DNA from: an uncultured Pseudomonadota bacterium | GTDB lineage: Bacteria; Pseudomonadota; Gammaproteobacteria; Burkholderiales; Casimicrobiaceae | Assembly (NCBI GenBank): GCA_937958295.1 | Contig: CALFEY010000091.1 | Span: 1-15,858, forward strand | Length of the DNA: 15,858 bases | Reading direction: 5' to 3' | Shown here: in pieces, positions 7,236 to 13,307 of the stretch | Layout: every line of letters begins with the position of its first letter | How positions within the stretch are numbered: position 1 is the first letter of the stretch | Made by a program: the position numbers and the translations under genes | Notes under the pieces: model-generated | What the model saw: only the letters and a program-made list of their open reading frames with translations | The model's database searches: none | Told to the model about the DNA's origin: nothing

Positions 7236-8216
7236 TCATTGTTCGAGCTTGATGTTGCCGACGCGGATGGTTTCCCCGTACTTCGCGTAGTCGCCCTTGA
7301 TCTCCGCTGCGAACTGGTCCGAGGTCAGCGAGAAGGGCTCCATGCCTTGCGCCTGCAGGAACTCCTTCATGTCGGGCGTGGCGAGAATCTTGATGAGCTC
7401 GCCGGACAGGCGATCGATGATCGCCTTGGGCGTGCCCGTGGGCGCGAACAGGCCATACCAGATCTTCTCGTCGAGGCCCGGAATGCCGCTCTCCTCGAAG
7501 GTGGGGACGTCCGGCAGGCTGTCGAGGCGGCGCTTGCCCGTGAGTGCGATGGGCTTTGCCTTGCCCGACTTGATGAACGGAATGGCATTGATAGGCGGTC
7601 CCATGTTGAATTGCACCTGGCCACCCACGAGGTCGAGCATGGCGGGACCGCCGCCCTTGTACGGAACGTGCTGGATCTTGACTCCCGCCTTCTTCTGCAG
7701 GATCTCCGCGGTGAGGTGAGGTACGCCTCCCGTGCCGGAGGACGAGTAGTTGAACTGGTCGGGCTTGGCCTTGAGCAGCGCGAGGAACTCCTGCGTGGTG
7801 CCGACGGGCACCGAGGGGTTGGCCACCAGCAGCACGCGCGCGAATGAGATGCCGCCCACGGGGGCGAAGTCCTTCACGGGGTGGTAAGGGGTGTTCAGCA
7901 ATTGCGGAATCACGACGTGATCGCCCGACGTCATCATGAGGGTGTAGCCGTCGGGCGGCGCGTTCTTCACGAGCTCCGAGCCGATGACCGCGCTGCCGCC
8001 GGCCTTGTTGTCGACGATGACGGGCTGGCCCAGGTTCTCGGAGAGCCTCTTCGCGACGTTGCGCGCGAGGACGTCCGTGCTTCCGCCCGCTGCGTAAGGG
8101 ACTATGATCCGGATGGTCTTGTTGGGGTAGGACTGCTGGGCGAGCGTCGGGCCCGCCGCGGCCAGCACTGCGAACGCGCCTGCCGCGCAGGCGAACTTCA
8201 TGAATTCACGTCTCAT
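7236..8216 (-). CDS. Bug-family (TctC) receptor, copy 3, with a Tat-like leader
   Basis: This 326-residue periplasmic solute receptor opens an operon. AAGGAGGAGG lies 4 nt before ATG 8216. The N-terminus MRREFMKFACAAGAFAVLAAAG matches the twin-arginine pattern R-R-x-F-x-K and is followed by a moderately hydrophobic stretch and a TLA/QQS cleavage site near residue 26. The mature part begins with SYPNKTIRIIVPYAAGGSTD (29-48) and has VPYKGGGPAMLDLVGGQVQF as the second ligand loop, both diagnostic of Bug proteins. Most Bug proteins use Sec leaders, so a Tat route here is notable but only predicted. If Met6 were the true start the leader would lose the arginines, but the ribosome site favours 8216. 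The gene is divergent from the HTH/citrate synthase-like gene. Ligand unknown. Confidence 0.92.
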   Translation of the reverse strand: MRREFMKFACAAGAFAVLAAAGPTLAQQSYPNKTIRIIVPYAAGGSTDVLARNVAKRLSENLGQPVIVDNKAGGSAVIGSELVKNAPPDGYTLMMTSGDHVVIPQLLNTPYHPVKDFAPVGGISFARVLLVANPSVPVGTTQEFLALLKAKPDQFNYSSSGTGGVPHLTAEILQKKAGVKIQHVPYKGGGPAMLDLVGGQVQFNMGPPINAIPFIKSGKAKPIALTGKRRLDSLPDVPTFEESGIPGLDEKIWYGLFAPTGTPKAIIDRLSGELIKILATPDMKEFLQAQGMEPFSLTSDQFAAEIKGDYAKYGETIRVGNIKLEQ

Positions 8217-8309
8217 CGTGCCTCCTCCTTGTCGTGTGCCCCTTCATCCCGCGCGCACCGCCGAGCGTGAGGCTGGCGCGGACGTTACCAATCCGGTTCG
8301 CGGCGATCA

Positions 8310-8331
8310 AGATTGAACTTAGAATCAATCT
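8310..8331. promoter_or_regulatory. 22-bp inverted repeat, candidate operator between divergent operons
   Basis: AGATTGA (8310-8316) and TCAATCT (8325-8331) are perfect reverse complements separated by 8 nt. This AT-richer dyad stands out in very GC-rich surroundings. It lies 25 nt before the start of the HTH/citrate synthase-like gene and 94 nt upstream of the divergent Bug/SDR operon, so a bound protein could act on both. The obvious candidate binder is the HTH protein encoded next to it (autoregulation). This is inference from position and symmetry. Confidence 0.5.
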
Positions 8332-8355
8332 GCATCGGTACCTGAGTCTCCGCCC

Positions 8356-9624
8356 ATGACCAAGCCAAGCCCTGCCGACCGTGGCGAGTACCTCTCGGCT
8401 CGCGACGTCATGCGCATGCTCGACATCCGCCGGCAGACGCTCTACGCGTACGTGAGCCGCGGATGGATCGACAGCATCGGCCAGCCCGGACAGAAGGAGA
8501 GGCTCTACTCGCGCGACGATGCGGAGCGCGTCCTGTCCCGGTCGCGGGCGCGCTCGGGCCACGGTCCCGCGGCGGCTGCGGCGATGAACTGGGGCGATCC
8601 CATCATCACGAGCCAGATCACGCAGCTCACGCCGGATGGCCCGCTGTATCGAGGTCTGCCCGCGCTCACGCTGGCGGTCCAGAGCGCGGCCTATGAGGAT
8701 GTCGCCGAGCTGCTTTGGACCGGCCACTCGCCATCGACCCCCACGCGGTGGCCCGTTGCGAAGATCGCGAGCGCCATCACGAACGTCGCCGCGATCCGCT
8801 TGCCGTCCAACGAAGCGCTGTTCGAGCTTCTCGCCCTCGTGACGATCAAGCTCGGTCTTGCGCGGGGCACCTCGCACGACGACGCCGGCGGGCCCGAGGT
8901 CCTGCTTGCGCCGGCACGCTCGCTCGTCCAGGGGCTGACAGGATGCTTCGGGTACATCACGCCGCGACGTGCCTTCACTCCCGTCGCGGCGGGCGAGTCG
9001 GTGCTCGACGCCCTCGTTCGCATCCTCGGCATCGTCGACGACGCCGACAATCGCCGGCTGCTCAACGCATTCCTCGTGCTGTTCGCCGATCACGAGCTCT
9101 CCCCCGGCGCCCTCGCGGCGCGCGTGGCCGCGAGGAGCGGTGGCACGCTGCATAACTGCATCGCGGCGGCGATCAGCGCGTCGTCAGGCACGCTGCAGGC
9201 ACGGGTCTACACCAACGTCGAGGGCTACTTCGCCGGCGCCAGGACGACGGAACGCCTCTTTGGCATGGCCGCGGACCTGCACACGGCGGGCCAGCCGATT
9301 CCCGGCTTTGCGAGGCACGGCTTCTATCACAAGGGCGACCCGCGAGCGCGACTGCTCCTCGACATCGCCAGGGAGCGAGCACATCCTTCAGCGCGACTGC
9401 GGGCGCTGATCCGATTCATCGGGCGTGTCCACGACGAGTTCGGTCTGCCGCCGCGCAACGAGATGGCGGCGATCGCCGTGACCGAGTCGTTGAAGTTGCC
9501 TGCATACAGCACGGGCCCGCTGTTCGCCCTGGCGCGGACGGCCGGCTGGATCGCGCACGTACTCGAGCAGCGAGCTTCCGATACGGAGTTGCGGCCGCGC
9601 GCGCGGCCTTCCACCGACCCCTGA
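8356..9624 (+). CDS. HTH/citrate synthase-like fusion protein with altered active site
   Basis: Residues 12-60 of this 422-residue protein (YLSARDVMRMLDIRRQTLYAY, then LYSRDDAERVL) form a MerR/excisionase-type helix-turn-helix. A short Ala-rich linker leads to a citrate synthase domain from about 80 to 412. Citrate synthase marks include FADHELSPGALAARVAA (His246), PGFARHGFYHKGDPRA (His321) and LFALARTAGWIAHVLEQ. Aligned by eye with the family, the GPLHGG loop reads SGTLQ, so the first catalytic His becomes Gln281. The catalytic Asp before FALAAL becomes Glu369, and His321 is kept with a one-residue insertion. Such changes argue against normal citrate formation and for a ligand-sensing or different catalytic role. 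It is divergent from the Bug/SDR operon with a 22-bp dyad in between, and upstream of a hydro-lyase gene. No clear ribosome site precedes ATG 8356. The HTH-citrate synthase architecture is clear; function is inferred. Confidence 0.85.
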   Translation: MTKPSPADRGEYLSARDVMRMLDIRRQTLYAYVSRGWIDSIGQPGQKERLYSRDDAERVLSRSRARSGHGPAAAAAMNWGDPIITSQITQLTPDGPLYRGLPALTLAVQSAAYEDVAELLWTGHSPSTPTRWPVAKIASAITNVAAIRLPSNEALFELLALVTIKLGLARGTSHDDAGGPEVLLAPARSLVQGLTGCFGYITPRRAFTPVAAGESVLDALVRILGIVDDADNRRLLNAFLVLFADHELSPGALAARVAARSGGTLHNCIAAAISASSGTLQARVYTNVEGYFAGARTTERLFGMAADLHTAGQPIPGFARHGFYHKGDPRARLLLDIARERAHPSARLRALIRFIGRVHDEFGLPPRNEMAAIAVTESLKLPAYSTGPLFALARTAGWIAHVLEQRASDTELRPRARPSTDP

Positions 9625-9697
9625 ACCCAGGCGAAGCCTCCGGCAGCTCGCGCGAATATTGAATGTGCAGTCAACGCGATGCGATAGCAACCCGCGT

Positions 9698-9729
9698 GCT
9701 TGCGCAAGCGATTCCACTTCGCTTATACC
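9698..9729 (+). promoter_or_regulatory. Candidate promoter with palindrome over the -35 region
   Basis: TTGCGC (9700-9705) and TATACC (9724-9729) are spaced by 18 nt and sit upstream of the SnoaL-like gene. The -35 element lies inside a perfect 12-bp palindrome, GCTTGCGCAAGC (9698-9709), which could be an operator. The region 9625-9765 otherwise holds nothing recognisable. If real, the SnoaL/hydro-lyase/amidohydrolase genes have their own promoter besides read-through from the gene before. Consensus match is partial. Confidence 0.35.
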
Positions 9730-9765
9730 TCGGGCCATTCACTATGAAGGCAGGAGGAAGTGGCA

Positions 9766-10200
9766 ATGGATATCTCGGACCTGATCGACGAAGCGAGCTG
9801 CAGCAGGCTCTGCCTCGATCTCCTGCACTACGTCGATCAACGCCGCTACGATCAGGCCGCAGCGCTCTTCACCGAGGACGGCACGTTCGAGCGCCGGACC
9901 CCCGATCGCACAAGCACGGTGTTTACGGGCCGCGCCGCGATCCGTGGCTTCTTCGACAGTAGGCCGGTGGACGAGGCGATCCGCCACTTGTGCACGAACA
10001 TCAGGATCACGCTTCGCTCACGCGAGGAGGCGGGCGGGCATTGCTACGCGCTGTTCTTCAAGGGCACGGCCACCGGGGACGCCGAGCTGCCGGTGCCTCC
10101 CCGCGCCCCTGCGGTAACCGAGTATCACGACGACTACGTGCGCACCGCGGGCGGTTGGCGCATCGCCAGGCGCCGCACGCAGCCCGTGTTCGCATCGTGA
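9766..10200 (+). CDS. SnoaL-like (NTF2 superfamily) small protein
   Basis: This 144-residue cytoplasmic cone-shaped alpha+beta protein belongs to the SnoaL/NTF2 group, whose members include isomerases, hydratases, cyclases and non-catalytic ligand binders. Typical signatures are LHYVDQRRYDQAAALFTEDGTFE (20-42), FTGRAAIRGFFDSRP (53-67), IRHLCTNIRIT (72-82) and the final strands EYHDDYVRTAGGWRIARRR. ATG 9766 has AGGAGG ending 8 nt before it. GTG 9760 is too close to that site. Its TGA overlaps the ATG of the hydro-lyase gene by one base, so the two are co-translated and the protein probably acts in the same pathway, perhaps as an isomerase on the same substrate. The exact reaction is unknown. 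Confidence 0.85.
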   Translation: MDISDLIDEASCSRLCLDLLHYVDQRRYDQAAALFTEDGTFERRTPDRTSTVFTGRAAIRGFFDSRPVDEAIRHLCTNIRITLRSREEAGGHCYALFFKGTATGDAELPVPPRAPAVTEYHDDYVRTAGGWRIARRRTQPVFAS

Positions 10201-12212
10201 TGGCGGGGGATGCCAGCGTGATGCGCAAGCCGATGACCCTCACCCAGAAGATCCTGGCCCAGCGCGCCCTCGGGCTGACCCGGCCCTGGGTCGACACCGG
10301 CGACATCGTCAAGGTGCGTGTGGACTGGACGATCGCGGGCGAGCTCGCCTTCGGCGGCATGGATCGCACCTTTTCGCTGCTGGGGCGGCCGCCTCTGGCC
10401 AACCGCGACCGCTTCTTCCTCGCGCTCGATCACACCGTGGACCCGGTCTCGCTGCGGAGCGATCCGCGCACGCAGAAGCTCGTGGCGGTCGCGCGCGAGT
10501 TCGCGAGGGAGACGGGCATCCGGCACTTCAACGAGGCCAACGAGACGATCCTGCACACGCGCTTCTATCGCGACCTCGTGCTGCCGGGCGATGTGGTGAT
10601 GGGGGCAGATTCGCACACCACGTCCCATGGCGGCCTCGGCGCGTTCGCCATCGGGCTGGGCGGCGCGGACGTGACGGTGGCCATGACGCTGGGCGAATCG
10701 TGGATCGAGGTGCCGGAAGCGATCGTCGTCGAGTACGTGGGGCAGCCGGCCTTCGGCATCAGCGGCAAGGACATCGTGCTGTGCACGATCGGCGAGCTCG
10801 GCCGCAACACGGTCGCGATGGAGCGCACGGTGGAGTATCGCGGGGACCACGTTAGCACCTGGTCGACCGACATGCGTTTTGCCATCGCGAACATGACGGC
10901 CGAGTTCGGCGGCTTGAACGGCATCTTCGAGCCCGACGAGATCGTGGCCGACTGGATCGCGCGGCGGCCCGCATCCGGGTTGCGCGGCGGAACCTATTTT
11001 CGCGCCGACCCCGATGCCGAGTATGCCGGGCGATATCGCATCGACCTGGCCGCGCTCGGCCCGCAGGTCGCTCGCCCCTTCTCGCCGGACAACGTGGTAC
11101 CGGTGGAGGCGGAAGCGGGACGGGCGCTGCACGGAGTCTTCATCGGCGCCTGCACCACCTCGGAGGAAGAGCTCGTCATGGGTGGGCTGGTGCTCGAGGC
11201 TGCCATGCAGGCGGGACACAGCCCCATCGCCACCACGAATCGGCTCGTGGTGCCGGGCGATCTTGCGATCCAGCGCAACCTCGCCGCGGCCGGGATCCTC
11301 GCGCTCTACGAGCGCGCCGGCTTCACCGTCGATCCCCCCGGCTGTTCGATGTGCCTGGGCGTGGCGAGCCGCAAGGCCGGCAAGGACGAGGTCTGGCTCT
11401 CGTCGCAGAATCGCAACTACCGCAACCGCATGGGCGAGGGATCGATCGCCTATCTCGCGTCGGCCGCAACGGTCGCGGCATCCGCGCTCGACATGAGCAT
11501 CACCGATCCGCGCCCCTTCATGTCATCGGCCATGCGCGAGCGTTTCGAACGTATCCTAGGCCGCGCGGACGGGCGCCTCCCGCCCGCCATCGTCGTGCGC
11601 GAGCCCACGATGGCGGTGGCGGACGCTCCTGCGGAGCCGGGCGCCGAGGGGCCCGCGCGGCGCATCGCGGAGGCGAAGAGAGAACCGCGCATCACGGGAC
11701 GCGTCCAGCGGTTCGGCGACAACATCGACACCGACGCCATCATCCCCGGCGAGTTCAACTACCTCACCGACCTCCAGGAGATCGGCAAGCACTGCTTCCA
11801 CTACGTGCGTCCCGAGTTCCACGCGCGGGCACAGGAAGGGCGCACGATCGTGGTGGCCGGGGTGGGGTGGGGCACGGGCAGCTCGCGCGAGCAGGCCGTG
11901 TGGGCCCTGCAAGGTGCGGGTGTGCAAGCGATCATCGCCCGGAGCTTCGCGTTCATTCACAAGCGCAACCTGGTCAACGAAGCACTCGCGCATCTCGTGG
12001 TGGACGATCCCGATTTCTACGAGCTTGCGGTCGAGGACGTGCCAGTGGGCGTCGACGTCGATGCCGGCGAAGTCGAGGTGGCGGGACGCCGCTTCGCGGC
12101 ACGCAAGCCCACGGCGCTGGTCCGGACGCTGCTCGATGCCGGAGGACTCGTGGGCGCGATCCGCCGGCACGGCAGCGCCGTGTTCGATGGTCCCCGGAAG
12201 GGGGCCCCATGA
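10200..12212 (+). CDS. Aconitase/isopropylmalate dehydratase family hydro-lyase, large and small subunits fused
   Basis: This 670-residue [4Fe-4S] hydro-lyase carries the LeuC-like domain (about 1-445) and the LeuD-like swivel domain (about 498-660) in one chain, joined by an Ala/Glu/Pro-rich linker. The large part shows DHTVD (77-81), GADSHTTSHGGLGAFAIGLGGAD (from 136) and the three cluster cysteines: Cys318 in FIGACTTS, and Cys382 and Cys385 in PPGCSMCLG. The swivel part shows FGDNIDTDAIIP (505-516) and GSSREQA (560-566) with the catalytic Ser and Arg. The substrate loop after IIP reads GEFNYL, unlike the usual ARYL of isopropylmalate isomerase, so leucine synthesis is unlikely. ATG 10200 overlaps the previous stop; Met8 at 10221 is an alternative. 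The gene is followed by an overlapping amidohydrolase gene. A homoaconitase, methylaconitase or dimethylmaleate-hydratase-like role is possible. Confidence 0.9.
   Translation: MAGDASVMRKPMTLTQKILAQRALGLTRPWVDTGDIVKVRVDWTIAGELAFGGMDRTFSLLGRPPLANRDRFFLALDHTVDPVSLRSDPRTQKLVAVAREFARETGIRHFNEANETILHTRFYRDLVLPGDVVMGADSHTTSHGGLGAFAIGLGGADVTVAMTLGESWIEVPEAIVVEYVGQPAFGISGKDIVLCTIGELGRNTVAMERTVEYRGDHVSTWSTDMRFAIANMTAEFGGLNGIFEPDEIVADWIARRPASGLRGGTYFRADPDAEYAGRYRIDLAALGPQVARPFSPDNVVPVEAEAGRALHGVFIGACTTSEEELVMGGLVLEAAMQAGHSPIATTNRLVVPGDLAIQRNLAAAGILALYERAGFTVDPPGCSMCLGVASRKAGKDEVWLSSQNRNYRNRMGEGSIAYLASAATVAASALDMSITDPRPFMSSAMRERFERILGRADGRLPPAIVVREPTMAVADAPAEPGAEGPARRIAEAKREPRITGRVQRFGDNIDTDAIIPGEFNYLTDLQEIGKHCFHYVRPEFHARAQEGRTIVVAGVGWGTGSSREQAVWALQGAGVQAIIARSFAFIHKRNLVNEALAHLVVDDPDFYELAVEDVPVGVDVDAGEVEVAGRRFAARKPTALVRTLLDAGGLVGAIRRHGSAVFDGPRKGAP
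12189..12206 (+). promoter_or_regulatory. GNRA-loop hairpin covering the ribosome site of the downstream amidohydrolase gene
   Basis: GGTCCCC (12189-12195) pairs with GGGGGCC (12200-12206), with one G-U pair, across a GGAA tetraloop. The purine-rich GGAAGGGGG that would serve as ribosome site for ATG 12209 lies in its loop and 3' arm. Ribosomes finishing the hydro-lyase gene would melt it, so it would tie amidohydrolase synthesis to translation of the gene before. Seen as pairing potential only. Confidence 0.35.
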
Positions 12213-13249
12213 CGGCGACCGTCGCGCAACCGACCGGGCCCCGCGTGACGGACGAGGGCACCCTCGAGCCGGCGCTCGAGCCGGACCTGCCGATCTGCGA
12301 TCCGCATCATCACTTCTGGACGCATCGTGGTCGCTACCTCGTCGAGGAGTACCTACGAGACCTCGATTGCGGCCATCGCGTCGTCTCCACGGTGTTCGTG
12401 ACGGCCCACGCGATGGTGCGTGGCGGCGGCCCGGTAGAGCTTCTACCGGTCGGCGAGACCGAGTTCGTTGAGGCGCTGGCGTCCGCGGCCCGACCCGCGG
12501 GATCGCCCGACCTGGCGCGCGGCATCGTCGCATATGCCGACCTCACGCTTGCCGACGCGGTGCGTCCGGTGCTCGAGGCGCATCGCGCCGCGAGCCCCCG
12601 TCGCTTCTGCGGCATCCGCCATACCGTGACGTGGGACCCCGACCCGGCAATCCGCAATCCGGCACCCTATCCGCGCCCGGGCGTGCTGCTCGAGCCGGCG
12701 TTCCGGCAAGGCGCGACGTGCCTCGCCGCGATGGACCTCGTCTTCGACGCCTTCCTCTTCCATCACCAGCTATCGGATCTCGTCGAGTTCGCCCACGCGT
12801 TGCCGCAGCTCACGATCGTGCTCGATCACATTGGCACGCCTTTGGGAACGCATGGCTACGCGACCCGTCGCGCGGCGGTGCTCGACGAGTGGAAGCGCGA
12901 CATCGAGCGGCTCGCGCGATGCCCGAACGTCAACGTGAAGCTCGGCGGCTTCGGAATGCAGCGCTTCGGCTTGGGATGGGACAAGCGCGATGGCCCGATC
13001 CGGTCGGGCGACGTGGCCGCGGTGATTGCGCCGTATGTCGACTTCTGCGTCGATCGCTTCGGCGCGCAGCGCTGCATGTTCGAGAGCAACTACCCCGTCG
13101 ACAAGGAGGGCTTGGGCTACGGCGTGCTCTGGAACGCCTTCAAGCTCGTCAGCGCGCGGCGGAGCGCCGATGATCGCAATGCTCTGTTTCACGATACGGC
13201 GATGCGCGTGTATCGCTTGCAGGTGCGCGCCGGCGAGCCGCCGGCGTAA
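12209..13249 (+). CDS. Amidohydrolase 2 family TIM-barrel protein with Asn at the usual metal-ligand Asp
   Basis: This 346-residue cytoplasmic protein is of the COG3618 amidohydrolase type. It shows the N-terminal CDPHHHFW (30-37), FCGIRHTVTWD (133-143), FHHQLSDLVEFA (184-195), VLDHIGTP (204-211) and MFESNYPVDK (290-299). In most amidohydrolases the last motif is SDWP with a metal-binding Asp. Here position 294 is Asn, which is recurrent in one subfamily and suggests altered or absent metal use. ATG 12209 overlaps the hydro-lyase stop (ATGA). It is the last gene of the 8356-13249 block and is convergent with a LysR gene. With the first amidohydrolase at 1556-2374 it is only a distant relative: different N-terminus, longer. 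A lactonase or decarboxylase step in the same pathway is inferred. Confidence 0.88.
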   Translation: MTATVAQPTGPRVTDEGTLEPALEPDLPICDPHHHFWTHRGRYLVEEYLRDLDCGHRVVSTVFVTAHAMVRGGGPVELLPVGETEFVEALASAARPAGSPDLARGIVAYADLTLADAVRPVLEAHRAASPRRFCGIRHTVTWDPDPAIRNPAPYPRPGVLLEPAFRQGATCLAAMDLVFDAFLFHHQLSDLVEFAHALPQLTIVLDHIGTPLGTHGYATRRAAVLDEWKRDIERLARCPNVNVKLGGFGMQRFGLGWDKRDGPIRSGDVAAVIAPYVDFCVDRFGAQRCMFESNYPVDKEGLGYGVLWNAFKLVSARRSADDRNALFHDTAMRVYRLQVRAGEPPA

Positions 13250-13301
13250 CGCCGCGGCCCTCCCGGGCGAGTCCCTTGCAGCAGGCGCGGCGGCCGCGGC
13301 G
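13250..13301. terminator. Inverted repeat between convergent genes, possible bidirectional terminator
   Basis: CGCCGCGGCC (13250-13259) and GGCCGCGGCG (13292-13301) are perfect 10-bp reverse complements enclosing 32 nt. They begin right after the amidohydrolase stop and end 6 nt before the stop of the convergent LysR gene. There is no T-run. In such GC-rich DNA chance is possible; position is the main support. Confidence 0.3.
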
Positions 13302-13307
13302 CAGGCT

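Noticed and set aside
8206..9153. Long - strand open frame opposite the HTH/citrate synthase-like gene
   Set aside because: The + strand frame carries clear HTH and citrate synthase motifs, and the - frame is Arg/Asp-rich and overlaps the Bug receptor start and promoter region.
8356..9624. Assignment as gltA or prpC citrate/methylcitrate synthase
   Set aside because: Extra HTH domain and apparent His to Gln and Asp to Glu changes at catalytic positions make this unsafe.
10134..11219. Long - strand open frame opposite the hydro-lyase
   Set aside because: The + strand shows the Fe-S cysteines and all hydro-lyase motifs, and the - frame has no family features.
10200..12212. Assignment of the hydro-lyase as leuCD of leucine synthesis
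   Set aside because: No leuA or leuB neighbours, a fused chain, and a substrate loop unlike isopropylmalate isomerase.
12263..12284. Short tandem repeat of CTCGAGCCGG near the start of the second amidohydrolase gene
   Set aside because: Two copies only, in frame, encoding a Leu-Glu-Pro repeat in a variable N-terminal tail; no sign of a repeat array.
12431..12449. Perfect inverted repeat CCGGTAGA-GCT-TCTACCGG inside the second amidohydrolase gene
   Set aside because: It lies well within the coding sequence (ValGluLeuLeuPro region) with no gene boundary nearby. A chance or codon-driven palindrome is the simpler view, although a message hairpin cannot be excluded.
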